From Parietaria judaica (taxonomy: Eukaryota > Streptophyta > Magnoliopsida > Rosales > Urticaceae): a DNA stretch of 64,000 bases. The stretch lies in the NCBI GenBank assembly GCA_954871525.1, contig OX940870.1:9269501-9333500 (forward strand). The letters are read 5' to 3'. The notes under the pieces were generated by a model. The model searched no databases. It worked only from the letters and a program-made list of their open reading frames with translations, and was not told the origin of the DNA. Of the stretch, positions 10,911 through 23,400 are shown in pieces. The position numbers were made by a program, and so were the translations under genes. How positions within the stretch are numbered: the stretch's first letter is position 1; the number at the start of each line of letters is the position of its first letter.

Positions 10911-12240
10911 TGCGTGTGACAAACAAAGTATGTATCTAATCTTAACATACATGTCATGATTAATGTACTTAATAATGTCTTGCTATATGGGGGCAAACTT
11001 CAAATGGATATTACAGCTCAATAATTTAGATATATGTTCCACGCATGGTATTTTTGTAATATATATGGTATATTTATATATAGAGATGCTCGATTTTTGT
11101 TATAAACGAGCGAGACTTTTTCTTCGAGAGTTCAAATTTAAGAGTCTATTTTTTTTTAATTACATATAAAATAAAAATTAGTTTTTAAATGCTTTTAAAA
11201 TAAAAAAGAATTACTTATTAAAGAATCCGATAAAATAATTTCACGATCGTGGCAATTTATATAGATAATAGATATATATATATATATATATCGTATACAT
11301 TAATTATACATATGCTTATACATGTAACATGTTTCATTCGCGCGTTTAAATAAACAATTTATGCGAACAATTATGAGATAAAGCAGTAAACGTAAAACAT
11401 TGGAACAATTCTGCATAAAGTGGATAAATCATAAAATAAATAAAGCTTAAAGTGCACCTCCTTTATTGAGGCTAAATAAATAAAGAAATATTAAGAAACG
11501 TAGGTAGGTCTTCAAAAATGATAAAACCAATAATTACAAATACAATACGAGAGAAACAGTGTGGAAAAAAGAAGAGATTTTTGGGAAGCAGAGACCATGC
11601 GCTTAAAGTACCGTAATGTCCCACATTTGAGCCTTTTTTACAAATAAAAACTTAATTAAATATTTATATTTTCATTATTTGAAGCCAAAATATTTTGAGC
11701 CACTTATATTCCTACCTTTATTAGGGCGTGAAGGCAGATTAGGGCAGGTCAAGGACCACTCTCACACATAGGTAATACATAATTATAATTAAATAATAAA
11801 TTAATGTAATTCAGTAATAAAATGGCACTGCAATCTAGCAAGTTGACCACGCCTCTTAATTACAATTGAAGCCAATTCTATTTCCTAGGTTTCACAATCC
11901 AATTTCTTGGCCATTATTCAAAAAATATACTTTTATCTAAAAAACATATTCATACATCTATTATTAAAAACCAGATGGTCCCTACTTGTTTTATATTGAA
12001 AAACACAACCACTTTATATAATATAAATATCCAATAATATGTTTAATTATATGTATAATGTTGAATAAATGTATATGTTCTCCGATCCCCACACTCCATG
12101 GCTGTTGGATTGTTTGTCTACGAATCTTGACAAGTGGGAAACTGCCGCCCCATGTGAGATTTGTCAGTTCTTAATAATACAATCCAAATTTCTATTATGT
12201 AAATTAAATCAAACATAATAGTTAGAAAGAAAATCATACA
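10622..12240. other. Intergenic spacer
   Basis: AT-rich DNA with TA microsatellites at 10878-10908 and near 11273-11291. Short open stretches at 10.67-11.17 kb are AT-driven and resemble no protein. No gene seen. Confidence 0.5.
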
Positions 12241-12249
12241 TTACAAAAT

Positions 12250-13020
12250 CTTTTATGGTCAGCGCCATCCAAAAATCTCAGGAAACTCGCCGAGACGACG
12301 ACTAAGGAACAAGACGATGAAGATCTGTCGACAAATTTTGGTAACTGCACGAGGTCTTTGGCGAAGTAACAACGACCTGAGGGAGTCCCCCGTTATTTTT
12401 TTCTAACAAGCCCCTCGTCGGCAGCAAGCTCTTTTGCCCGCGAAGAATCCTTCCACAAAGAGTTATTTATCGCCGATGATATTGACAAATCAACATCTCT
12501 TTACAATTGCAAGTGACGAGACGAATCAAGTTTACGAAGATCCTCAAAACATTCCCAAGACTCGATTCGCAAGCTCGCGCAACACCGGCTGACACTATGG
12601 ACAACACGAAGCAGTCGACGACCCCCGCACCAAGGAGAGCCCACAGTCAAGCCCTCCGGCAAGAAACTCTAGGGGCATTTTTAAGGGCATTTTATGGGAA
12701 ATAAGTCTTTTCATTAATTCCCCACAAATCAAGGAGAATTGATTCATCTTTTTCCCTATAAATAGGAAATAAATCTTTTATTAATTCCCACAAATCAAGG
12801 AGAATTGATTCATCTTTTTTCCTATAAATAAGAGGCACATTCTCCTCATTTGAGACACAATTGATCTCATATTTTCTCTCTCTAGACTTGGAGTTTTTCT
12901 CTATAAGATTCGAAAAAGCTCCCCTCCCCCGCCTTAGGCGCATTCCCACTGCTTAGAAGATGAGTTTCCTGCTCTGAGGGAGTCGTTAAGCCTGGCCTGC
13001 TAGGAAATCTCTTTGGTCAG
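12250..13020 (+). mobile_element. LTR retrotransposon relic (probably gypsy type)
   Basis: A GC-rich island in AT-rich surroundings with LTR features: a promoter region with two TATAAATA boxes (12757-12764 and 12823-12830), a pyrimidine-rich leader after the second, and an end near GGTCCAACACA. A segment of about 66 bp containing the TATA box is tandemly duplicated (12697-12764 and 12765-12830). GC-rich sequence continues to about 13.44 kb and may be degraded internal region. No gag/pol reading frame survives. The exact ends and a target duplication could not be fixed. Confidence 0.6.
12697..12830 (+). repeat. Tandem duplication of the LTR core promoter
   Basis: Two adjacent copies, about 68 and 66 bp, of a block that begins GGAAATAA and ends CCTATAAATA. 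They differ at a few positions and single-base indels. Confidence 0.9.
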
Positions 13021-13029
13021 TATTTTTTC

Positions 13030-15435
13030 GGTCCAACACAAGTTCTAGTCTTACTTTGGATGTTCACCGAGGCTAGTCAGCACAGCCGGTAATAACTTCA
13101 CCATATGCTACGACCACCCCCGCACCATGATTATCGACTCCAAAGAAACTAAACCACCTCGCCAATCTTCCATTTACCACTAACCTAGAATTACGCGATG
13201 ACATGACACGTAGGCAGCCCTTTTATAAGTGACGAGGTGTGGCATCATTATCTCTTTTTTTTTCAGGGACCCCCCATCGCCGAGATATGGAGACCGGAAT
13301 ACATTAGGAACAACTAGAAGTCTCGCCAAAGACTGAGATTTCGCCTTCAATAAAATTGAGACACTAGTCATGAGAATCATTCACTTCACCTTTGACCACT
13401 CACGCAACTACAAAATCTTGCCTGGGTCGATGCCGAACCGTAGATTAGGTACTACTGTTAGTCGAATTTTGAGCATTAACCAAATATTTGTAATATATCA
13501 TCGAAATACCAACATGTAAGCATCTAAATATATATATATATATATATATATGTGTATATTATTTACAATGAAATCTAGTTTTGTGATATAATCATATAGA
13601 GAGAGTACTAGTGAGAAGCTAAACTTAAAGCTCAAGACAAATTATAAACTTTTGTAAAAGAATGTCATGGATTGTTCATAAACATATATTATATATATAA
13701 TATATGCTCTAAAGTCTCATCTCATCATATAAGTATATATAGATAAATGCATTTGATAGTTAGGTTGGTGATCAGTCCCTATCAAGCGTGCAACTACTCT
13801 CTGTAACCAAATCTAATGAAACCTTCATTTTTGTTTTATTATATAATTTGATTTAACTTATAACCTCCTTCATGCATCAATTTAATTTGAAGATATCAAA
13901 AAAGAAAAAGTAGATATTCTTTTTTGACATGGTATTAGGTTCTTGTGTATAATATCAATATATGGCCTCTCTTTTTAGGAGTGAAATCTCGTTTTATAAA
14001 AGGGTACATATTCCGAATTTTTTCAGAAGCCAATCGTTACAATGATAATAAACAATTAATATATCTATTTATATTGATTACTTATATGTAAAGATTATAT
14101 GCTTACATATAGTTACATTACATGTATATATGAAAACAATATTATTATCATCGATCGGGTCTGGAAGAAGGAAAAAAATTTGGGCGGTTTTAAAGAACTC
14201 GGTTTTCTATACCCTGATTTTGAATCCGGGTTGGAAAAAAAAAACTGCGATATCGATTAAAACGTGTTACATAGTGACATCATGTGAGTATGTAACTCAC
14301 ATGTACAAAAAATGACTAATTTAAGGACTACCATGTATGTACATTATCATCAATTGGAACCAAGCAAAATAAAAAATAAAATGAAAAGAGCAAAGACATT
14401 TTCTTATCAGTTATAAATGTATGAACAATTTCATTAATGATTTATGAATCAGATATTGTTTTTACTTTACAGCAGGTGCAAAACATGCCATTCCAGATCA
14501 TTGATGTTCTTGACGTATGTGTTAAATGATATATATATATATATATATATGTATATAGATATATATGGTATAATATTTTGGTCTGAATAATAAGTATACA
14601 CCTTGAACCTGGACATCCTTCTAAATAATGAGTGCTTGGTGAGTAGACTAAACCGTTATTCTGACTTTTGCACACACACCAGTATAAATGTTTCTCAATA
14701 AAAAAAAAATTGACAATTAATTGCACACTTAATTAAAATATGATATGGTTTATTTCTTCAGATAAATTCTTTGTAATTTACCACAAACCCTAGTTTCATC
14801 CCAAATTATATATCACTAATTAATAAAAAAAAATGAAGAAGAAATAGTTAATTATGTAAAGAGCGAGTCAAGTACACTAGGGTTACACACACTACTATTC
14901 CCATTTTCAAGTCAAGAAGAGAGACCAGAAAAAGGAAAAAGTGAGTGAAACACATAAATAGATTATAGAATCATATAAGAAATAATGTACCTTTAACTTG
15001 TATTGTTCATGCACACACACCCATATATAGCAGTGAACCATGTTCTTTCACACTTCATTTATTAATTAATTATTGTACAATCCAATAGAACTTGACCTAA
15101 ATCTGTGCTTCCTATAATTTTATAGATTTATAGTAGTTTTTTTTTTTTTTTTACTTTTTATTAAAATGCTCCCTTCTGCTAACATTGTTTATAGACTTTT
15201 TTTCTTTCCTTATATTTTAGAATTATTGTAATTTTCACCTAAAATATTAAACCCAGTTTGGTTGTTTTGGAATTTCCTCTCTCTCTATAATTTTTGTAAA
15301 TGATGATTTTTCCTTATAAATTTGACAGAAAACCGTTATATATTTAACGAAATGGGTGCGTATGATACACATCAACAATTCAAGGAACAATGATACAAAA
15401 AATTATTCAAAGGCAAACTTTTGCAAACTCTTAAG
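13030..15435. other. Repeat-derived and AT-rich intergenic DNA
   Basis: 13030-13440 is GC-richer and probably belongs to the LTR element before it, with many stops. The rest is AT-rich with TA runs at about 13528-13552 and 14530-14552. No gene seen. Confidence 0.45.
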
Positions 15436-15564
15436 TTCATGGGGCACAATGATTGAAATTAAAATTCAGGGGGTAATTTGGTATATAATAATCAATTCAT
15501 GGGGCACAATGATTGAAATTAAAATTCAGGGGGTAATTTGGTATATAATAATCAATTCATGGGA
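15436..15564. repeat. 60-bp tandem repeat, 2.1 copies
   Basis: Two identical 60-bp units beginning TCATGGGGCACAATGATTGA, followed by the first bases of a third. The identity implies a recent local duplication. Confidence 0.95.
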
Positions 15565-16580
15565 AATACTCATACATAAATGAAATTTGAAAAGAATTTA
15601 ATGGATAGCAATAAATTTGGGGGTATTAATGATTTTTTTTAATTTGTATAAACCAAAAGTACTGCAAAACTGCAGAACAGCAAACAATCAATTATGTATG
15701 TTTTAACAAAGCTGATTGGATACGTAACTCAAGCATCATACATATAATAAAAATATATTGCAGAAAAAAATACTCATATGTTAAAAAATATATTATTTTT
15801 ATTTTTTATGGTATAAATACTTCTTAGCAAAAGTAATTAGGTTTTTTTATTGACTCCTTACCATGAATCTGTACGTGATAACTTATGATTTGCTCACATT
15901 TTTTGCTTCTTTTGACAATATTTTTGCCACTTTTTATCACGTTGTGTCAACAAAGTTATTATAGTTAAAAAAAAAAAAAGACAAATCCGACGCGTGGAAC
16001 TTCATGGTTGGAATTACTTAATAAAAGACTTAATTATTTTCATAATTCAAAGAAGACATATTTTTTACCAAGGACCCGAATGAATAATTTTTGCAGATAA
16101 ATCCCTATTTTTGAAAAATGATATGATACTTTGCCATGATTGGTTTTCCCAAAAGACAAAAGGAAATCCACTTTTTTGCTAGAATTTGATCTACTCTTTT
16201 ATGGCCCCTTCTTCATAGATTTACTTGCATGACACATGAGATTGTACTTGCAGTAATATTTGACCAAGTGTAAAAAATAAAAATATTGGGAAAAAAAATC
16301 AATGTAAATAAATATTGCCTTTTAGGATATATTAAAAACTCAGAAGGATATTCAAATATGATACAAGTGTCGCCACAAAACAAGAAGTTACTGGGAAAAA
16401 ATGGCGAAACGCCAAAACAAAAAACCGAGAATTCAGACACCCTAAAATTAAACTTTATCGGACATACCCCGAAGATCAAAGAGCAAGCCCAATAGTAGAA
16501 GAAAGAAATATCCTATGAACTATACACTGACAATCCAACCTAAACATTTGATTTCGTACGAGTGTTACTACCGGATTCTT
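15565..16580. other. Intergenic spacer
   Basis: AT-rich; no gene recognised. It lies 3' of the kinase exon relic. Confidence 0.5.
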
Positions 16581-16581
16581 C

Positions 16582-16690
16582 TTAAAATCTTTTTCGCTTG
16601 CACCAACACAAGTACTGAGGGATCGGTCCATAGTCGCCAATGATCCAAGCATGTTCCGAAACTTGTTCAAGAGTCAACCTCTCAGCCGGG
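16582..16690 (-). pseudogene. Isolated 3'-terminal exon of a protein kinase
   Basis: On the minus strand, a polypyrimidine tract and AG (just above 16690) precede an exon reading DPAERLTLEQVSEHAWI, then a short linker with GPIPQYLCWCKRKRF and a TAA stop at 16582-16584. DP-x-x-RLTLEQV-x-x-H-x-WI is subdomain XI at the C-terminal end of a Ser/Thr kinase domain, with the invariant Arg present. The cysteine-rich tail resembles the GRIK/SnAK kinases that activate SnRK1, but that assignment is from memory and tentative. No upstream kinase exons are visible in the next 2 kb, so this is most likely a fragment left by rearrangement or capture. The splice acceptor and stop are intact, which makes it young or recently isolated. 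Confidence 0.65.
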
Positions 16691-16701
16691 TCTACAAGAA
16701 G

Positions 16702-18562
16702 ATGATTTCAAATGAAAGAATCTATTTAGTTCTATCCATCCAAATGGTTTAATCAATGTACCATGACGGCAAAATATTAGTTGGTTCAAATGTTTGGCGT
16801 GCATCTATTTCTCAAGTATAAAAAAGATAGAAGGCAAATTTATTGCTCTTCTATTAAATTATCCCTTGTAAACTAAACAGGTGAGGTAAAGGGAAAGACA
16901 AGAACTATCTGTGATCAAAATGCGTAAAAACCTCGCGGACCGAAATAAACAAAAAAGACGGTACTTATTTGACATCAGATATTTGTAAAGATCGTAAAAA
17001 AGATGTGTTTAGACGGCTTAAGTTATAAAATGATGAGTGTTTATGTCGCGACTATTATTTATAAAAAATAAGTTTGATGATAAGTAAAAAGTGTAGAGTT
17101 TTTTTATTGAAATATTTTCATAAATATTAGAAATACTTATACGTTAGGAGAAAGTGACGGTTTTATTTTTATTTTATTTTGTCGTGGCTTACACTTATTA
17201 GCGGGTAGTTTTGCCGCCTTAAACAAAATTTGTATCCTATTAAAAACATATCATCAAGGAAAGAAAGTAAAGGAAGACATTGTTGAAAGTTAGGAACAAT
17301 AAAAAAAAAAAAAAAAAAAAGATAATGGGAATATTGAAGTTTCAACTACCAGAAGCACCAACAGGTTACATTAATTGGTCAAATTTCGCAAGTGGGGGAC
17401 AATTATATTTGTTACACATTAAAGTTCATAAACATTTAAAAATGGATATGAGCTCACGTGGACCATCATAAACAACGAGAAACACTACTTGTATTTATGG
17501 AATACCACTAAACTGATCACACATATATATACTCATATCATATACATTACTCAATTTGAACAAGTTTTTGTTAAATACCGCTTGCCGATGTCGTTTCACA
17601 TTTTTCATTCTACGGATATATCGTTGTCGATTGGTATCTCATAGGTAAATCGATGGATATGCCGATGGATATATCGTTTCACATATCCTCGAAAAAAGAT
17701 TTTCGATGGACATGCCGATGGATATTCGAGAAATTTAATACCTATAAAGTCATAATATACAATATGTTATCAAGCAATGAAGGAATATAATGGTCGAGTG
17801 AACGAGTAGTTATAATTTAAGGTAATAAAATAGGAGTAATTTAAAATAAAAAATAAAAAAAGGGTTAGATTATGCATATAATTTGAGTGATTCCACTACA
17901 AAAATATGAACTTTTCTTTCACTTTATTTATAAAAAGTGTATATGGGTTGGAATTCGATAACCCGACACCTACCTTAACCCTACTCGCTCTTATCGAGTT
18001 TAGAGAGAAAGAAGAAAAAACTCAATCTTGCAGGAATTAATGGAAGACCGATTCGAAACCCATCCGATCAAATTTCGGGTTGAATTGAAGTGGGTCATAT
18101 CTCTTCTTTTTTACTAATTTCAGCAGTAAAACGTGTGTTTTGAGTTTTGACTATGTAAAAAGTGAAACAGAAATGATGAGATTAGGGCTTATCTTACGAT
18201 AATAATTGGTGTAGAAGACAAACAAAAAGATTGTGATGATCATTGTTTTGGTAGTGATGGATGATCAGACAGAACTAAGATTGAACTCTCTCTTTCTCTC
18301 TCTCTTTTTCAACTTGCAATAGTTCGTTCCACTACACTTTTTTATGTGTCCGAGTTAATGATTTTCAGTTTTGTAGTGTTGAAAAAAGAAAAAAGAAAAA
18401 AAGTCCAAGTGAAGAGAATGTCTGTCGAAGAAATGATGTTCTTTGACCTTTTAGATGTTGAGAAGTCAAAGACTCAATTTGCCTCGTTTCTTTTTTGGTA
18501 GGGTTTCAAGTCAATGGGTCAGCAAATTATTGTAAGCTTGTTGAATCCAAAATAATATAGGA
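16702..18562. other. Intergenic DNA with a hAT-like fragment
   Basis: No gene seen. A poly(A) run lies near 17301-17320 and a CT-rich tract at 18284-18308. A fragment at 17570-17750 is related to the element at 59.16 kb. Confidence 0.5.
17570..17745. mobile_element. Truncated copy of the 59.2-kb hAT-like family
   Basis: The phrases TAAATACCGCTTGCCGATG, CATTTTTCATTCTACGGATA and GATATGCCGATGGATAT match the left end of the element at 59161-60184 with modest divergence. The GC-rich interior and right end of that element are absent. Confidence 0.6.
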
Positions 18563-18567
18563 ACTTT

Positions 18568-19108
18568 TGTTGGATCCCAAACTACGGATCTGCGAATAAC
18601 ACGAGTAATCACCACGAATCAAACGAACGTAAGAACACGAATTTGGGAGAAGAAATTCTCTGATTAATATTGAAGGCAATTACAAAGATAACTCGAAAAA
18701 CTTAATGGACTCAACTCTACTCTTAACTCTTCTTATTTACAGAGTACACTGCTAGGTTTATATAGGCCTCACATTGGCAAAACCCTAGCTAACAGAATCG
18801 CACTAAATCAGGAAACTACCCTAAATAATCTCGCCAAATCTTTGCTTGCTCCTCAAGCTACGCGCTTTCCTTTCTGGGTAGACTTTCCCTTTTCTGCCCG
18901 GACAGTCTTTCTGTCCCCGAGCTGACCTGCTCGTATGCTCCGGGCTGAGCTTGCCTTCTATGCGGACTCTCTTCATGTGTTCACCCGAGCTGGGCTGAAC
19001 GTCTGTCCGTCCTTTGTTCTGGTCTGTACCCGGGCTGACTTCTCGCAAGTCTTTCTGCCCGTCTTGGCTTCTGGTCGTCATCCGGACTAAGTCAAGCTTA
19101 AGCTCACA
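18568..19108 (-). mobile_element. Solo LTR, copia-like, with perfect 5-bp TSD
   Basis: A 541-bp segment starts TGTTGGATCC and ends AGCTCACA, keeping TG...CA ends, and is flanked by a perfect 5-bp duplication ACTTT at 18563-18567 and 19109-19113. Transcription orientation is minus, because CCTATATAAACC, a good TATA box, reads on that strand about 340 bp from the higher-coordinate end. No second LTR or internal region is present, so this is a solo LTR left by LTR-LTR recombination. It lies about 1.3 kb beyond the 3' end of the PDS5C-like coding sequence. Confidence 0.88.
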
Positions 19109-19113
19109 ACTTT

Positions 19114-20405
19114 ATCATCTCGCAGTTCTAAGTTTATAGCAGCCTAATAATTTAATTTTTTTTTGTTGGCATAAATCTGATATTTTTTGGTAGGGTTCAT
19201 CTTGGAATTGCTGTGGAAGAATTCAAGTCAATGGTTAGCAAATTATATAAATTAAGTAATACTGAACTTAATCCAAGAAAACTAAAAGCAGAAGGGTTTG
19301 TTGCTTTTTCTTCATTATCTTCTTTTTTTTTTCCAAGACATTATTTGTTTTTGTCACATTTATTTTTTGGTTCACTTCAGTTATTTGATACATAATGTAA
19401 TGATTTTAAACGCTTGCATATCGCATTGTCGAGGGTATGGATAAAAGTCCAGAAGCTATTTACAGATTGGGCTTTTATTTAAACCCTAACTATATTATTT
19501 CTTACAGGGATTGAAGTTTCACGAGATGAAAAAGCAAGTTTAAATACAAAAATAATTTTCCATTTAAAAATGTGTCAAATTTACATACGTCCCTCCAAAA
19601 GTGCCGTTTTGTAAATCTAAACGGAATTTTACCCAAAAAAAAAAGTCAAAATCGTTCAAGAATATTTTTTTTATATAATTTTTCCTGCTTTTACACATTT
19701 TTTTTTATATAATTTTTGAAGAGAAACCCGAATTTATGTGTTCTTTTCTTGGATTACGGGTTATCCGATGGGCATTTCATATATCGGTACGAGGTAATGC
19801 AAAAGGCATTTTAAACATGGCTAATATAAAAAATAGTCTAAATAAGCAGCTTATATACCCTTAATAAGTTAAAGTACAAGACTAACACAGAAAAATAAAA
19901 TACTCTACACTATCCAATTGTGTTTACTGCTATATTGCTAATTATATCTCAACATTAATCAATGCTGTAATTGAATGAAACTTTAAACCAAGTCACATAA
20001 AATATGGCCATTTACTCCACAATAATAAACACAACTATGATCCTCCGAAGCTGTTCTAAATTTCGACAACAAAAAAAAAAGGTTAGTGATTCTAGTTTTG
20101 AAACTAACTCATCCCGGCAACGAGCACGAGCTCTCATCCCGACGATGAGCTTTCCGACCTCTGACAGCATCTATATTCATAGTGAAGACGAAAAGACACA
20201 TTTGTTTCCAAAATAAATATTTAAAAGAGAAATAAAAGGACACTAACCCGAAAGGATTCTACCCCTTCCTCCTTAAAGGATAATAATCTTCATCGATAAC
20301 CCTACAACCACTATACGAAAAACCGAACTACTAACAGCGACATAGAAGTCGTGTCGGAAATTGACTACGGCCAAGTGACCAACGGGTTCGGGTCAACTGA
20401 GAGGC
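19114..20405. other. 3' flank of the PDS5C-like gene and spacer
   Basis: No gene recognised. The 3' UTR of the minus-strand gene starting at 25.9 kb must lie in its right part, 20.1-20.4 kb. The rest is AT-rich. Confidence 0.5.
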
Positions 20406-20409
20406 AAAG

Positions 20410-23400
20410 TCAGCCCTTGGTGCTTCTCCGTCGCTTCTTCCCTTTCGTCATCTCTTGAAGCTTCTCCGAATCGGAGGATTCTTCCTTGGCGACCTCGCTC
20501 TCCTTCGCCTTAGACTTTGACTTGCCGGTGCCGTTAGCACTGGATTTCCCGCTGGCGAGGACAGGTTTGTCCTTGGAAGCCGAAACCGTCTTTGGCGTGG
20601 TTGACTTCGACTTCACCGTCTTGGGAGTGACTTGCTTGGACTTGGTGGACGGAGTGATCGGTTCATCCTTGGACTTCGAGGCCTTTGGCGTCTGAGAATC
20701 GCTGCTCTTAGGCTTGCTCGATGTTTTCAAAATGACCAAAGTGGGTGATTTGCTACTGCCACTTTTCAGTGTCTGATCCTTCGATTTTCCCGCACCTGCG
20801 TCTTCTGATTTTCCGGCAGATTTAGTGGAGTTGTCTTTGGACTTTCCGGCGGATTTAGAGGAGTCGTCTTTGGTTTTTCCATCAGATTTTCCAATGCGCG
20901 CGGATTTCGGAGTTGTAACCTTGGATTTGCTGAAAGATTGAATTTTTAGATATGACAGTAACGAGTAACATGCTTGTAGAATACTAGGTTTTGAGAGAAA
21001 ATTATTAGCTTGATCGGTTTCCTTGAACAATGTATAAAAGCGCGTAGGTTGAGGAAATAAAATAATTAACATACATAAAAGCTAAAACTAATCGCTTAAT
21101 TCTAGCAATATCTAAGCTAGTAAATAAACTGACAAATAGAATAATTATAACGATATTAAATAATACTCCCAATTGAGTGAGAAACAAGTTACCTTTTGGG
21201 TGAAGCATCAATCTTCTGAAGTTTTGTACGAAGAACTGACTTTGTCTTTGCTACCTTCTTCAGAGGCCTGGTTCAATTAATTCAAGGAAACAGAAACTTC
21301 AGTACAGACGTCGGATGTTATGTGTTATGATCCCGAGTATCGATGGAGCATGGCCATTAATGCATGATGTTCTTTTGATGGAAAAATCACACAATGAAAG
21401 GCATAGAAGACATCGACACACGTTGAGTACTTTTCCGCTATATGACAAAAGTGAAAATGCTATGGTAAAAGAAATAAAGCTTACATTTCAGCAGAAGCAG
21501 TGGGACTCGATTGACCCGTTTCCTCTTCCTGATAACAAAGCGTGACGGCATCATCATAGTACGAGAAAGGCAGTATACGAAAGAATTATTATGACTTAAA
21601 TGAATTAATTACAAATGCTTACCTCATCTGACACAGATCCACCTCCAATAAACTCCCACCTCTCGCGTCTAAGATCTAACGTTTCTACATCCCCATCGGT
21701 GTATAAAACCTAGAATAAATGTCAAAATTAAGAATTTCGAGAATTTCGACTAAATAAAAAAGAGAATGCTCTTGTCTGAAACAATAAAGCTGATCTAGTT
21801 TTACAGCTCAAGGCACAAATTGACATCCACCAACCTTATGCTTCTTCCTAGCGGAATCAAAAGCTTCTATGACACCGTCGTAATATCTGTCAAATAAACA
21901 TTAACATCATAAGAGTCTCCTATAGCTAGTGTTGAAGCAAAAAAAAAAAAAACAGATGGAAATAGGGTTTAGTTCGTACGCTTTATCATCTGGCCACCAA
22001 ACTTTAATCTTTGAACCAACCATGCTGTGACCAAAGTCACTAGATTCCTGAAACAATTGATTGATATCTTTTAAACTAATGAAATGCATAAAACTAAATT
22101 TCACAAGATTAGAACCGATATCATGTTATAATACTACACAAGAAACCTGTATCTGACTAAGAAACATATCGCAACTCAGCATGGGCAAGGGATACAATGA
22201 CCTTTCATACTTAAAGACAATACTACGCTGCAAGATTATGATAAATACAAACCATAGAACATAACAGATGTCAAGCACTAGCCTTCTTATGTTGAAATGT
22301 CTACAATAAGCAAAAGTGATCTAACGATGTTATATGATATGCTTAAAGAAACAACATACTTTTGTTTTTCCCGGTGTTCGCTTTCTCTTTGCACCAGTAG
22401 ATTTTGGAGTCTCCTCGGATTTAGTTTCATCCTTCGACAATTTCCCAGATGACTTTGGTGAAGCGATTACATCCTAATCCATTCATAACCATTAAAAACA
22501 ACAATTTAGTACTGATCCATAAATGGCAGAAACACGGCATGAAATGCAAAGCGAATAGTGTACTTTGGTTATTTCTTTAAATGAAGCCTTTTTCCCGTCC
22601 TTCTTTGCAGGCTTTTTCTTATCTTCAGCCTGCTTTGCGGAAGATCCCTGTGTTTTGCTACCTCTGTCTACTTTCTTAGCAGACTGCTTCAACGGCTTCT
22701 CCTCTGAATCACTTTTTGCGTCAATGCCCTTGGTGGATTCCTCAATCTTTGTAGCAGCTTTGCTATCAGTAGAGCTAGCAGCAGGTACCCTTTTCCGCCT
22801 ACTTGGTCTTGCCTCTGAATCACTTGTTACGTCCGCAATTTTTTTAGGAATATCTTCAATAGAAGTTGGTGCAGCTTGTTTATCAGAACTTTCCTTTTCT
22901 TGTGGTTCAGTTTTTTCATCAGGAACTTCATTAGCAGATTCAATCTCCATCTCCTCAGGCTTATCATCAGGCCCTTTCTCACTTTCTAGAGGAACTGCCA
23001 CGTCAGCAGATGGGTCCTTAGAAGGTGAAACGGGAGAATTGTCACTATGGCATTCCTGCCCCTGGTCTGGGAGTTCTGCTTCCACTTTCTCCTCATCAGT
23101 AGTTTTCACCAATGAAGTGTCTTCATCAATAGTTTCATCGGTGCTATTCTTCGACATCTCTTCTTTACTAATTGCCTTCTCGGGGTTTGAACTGTCTATT
23201 TCGGTCTTGCTTGATCCATCTAAATCTTTGGAATCCTCAACAGGATGGTCAACTTCATCCTTTGGCGAGCTTGGATCAGTCGGCGTGATACCATTACTCA
23301 CAGGAGTCTGAGAATGTCCATCAATAGAAGGATGTTCTTTTTCTTGGGCTGCTTCTTCTGTTGCTTCTTTCATAGCTTCTTCTGTGGCTTCTTCAGTTGC

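Noticed and set aside
22565..23311. A 248-codon open frame antisense to PDS5C exon 7
   Set aside because: It is the mirror of the Ser/Glu/Lys-rich coding exon. Composition (FSSSVV, SSSIVSS) is what antisense of such codons gives; it has no domain and the sense strand is clearly coding.
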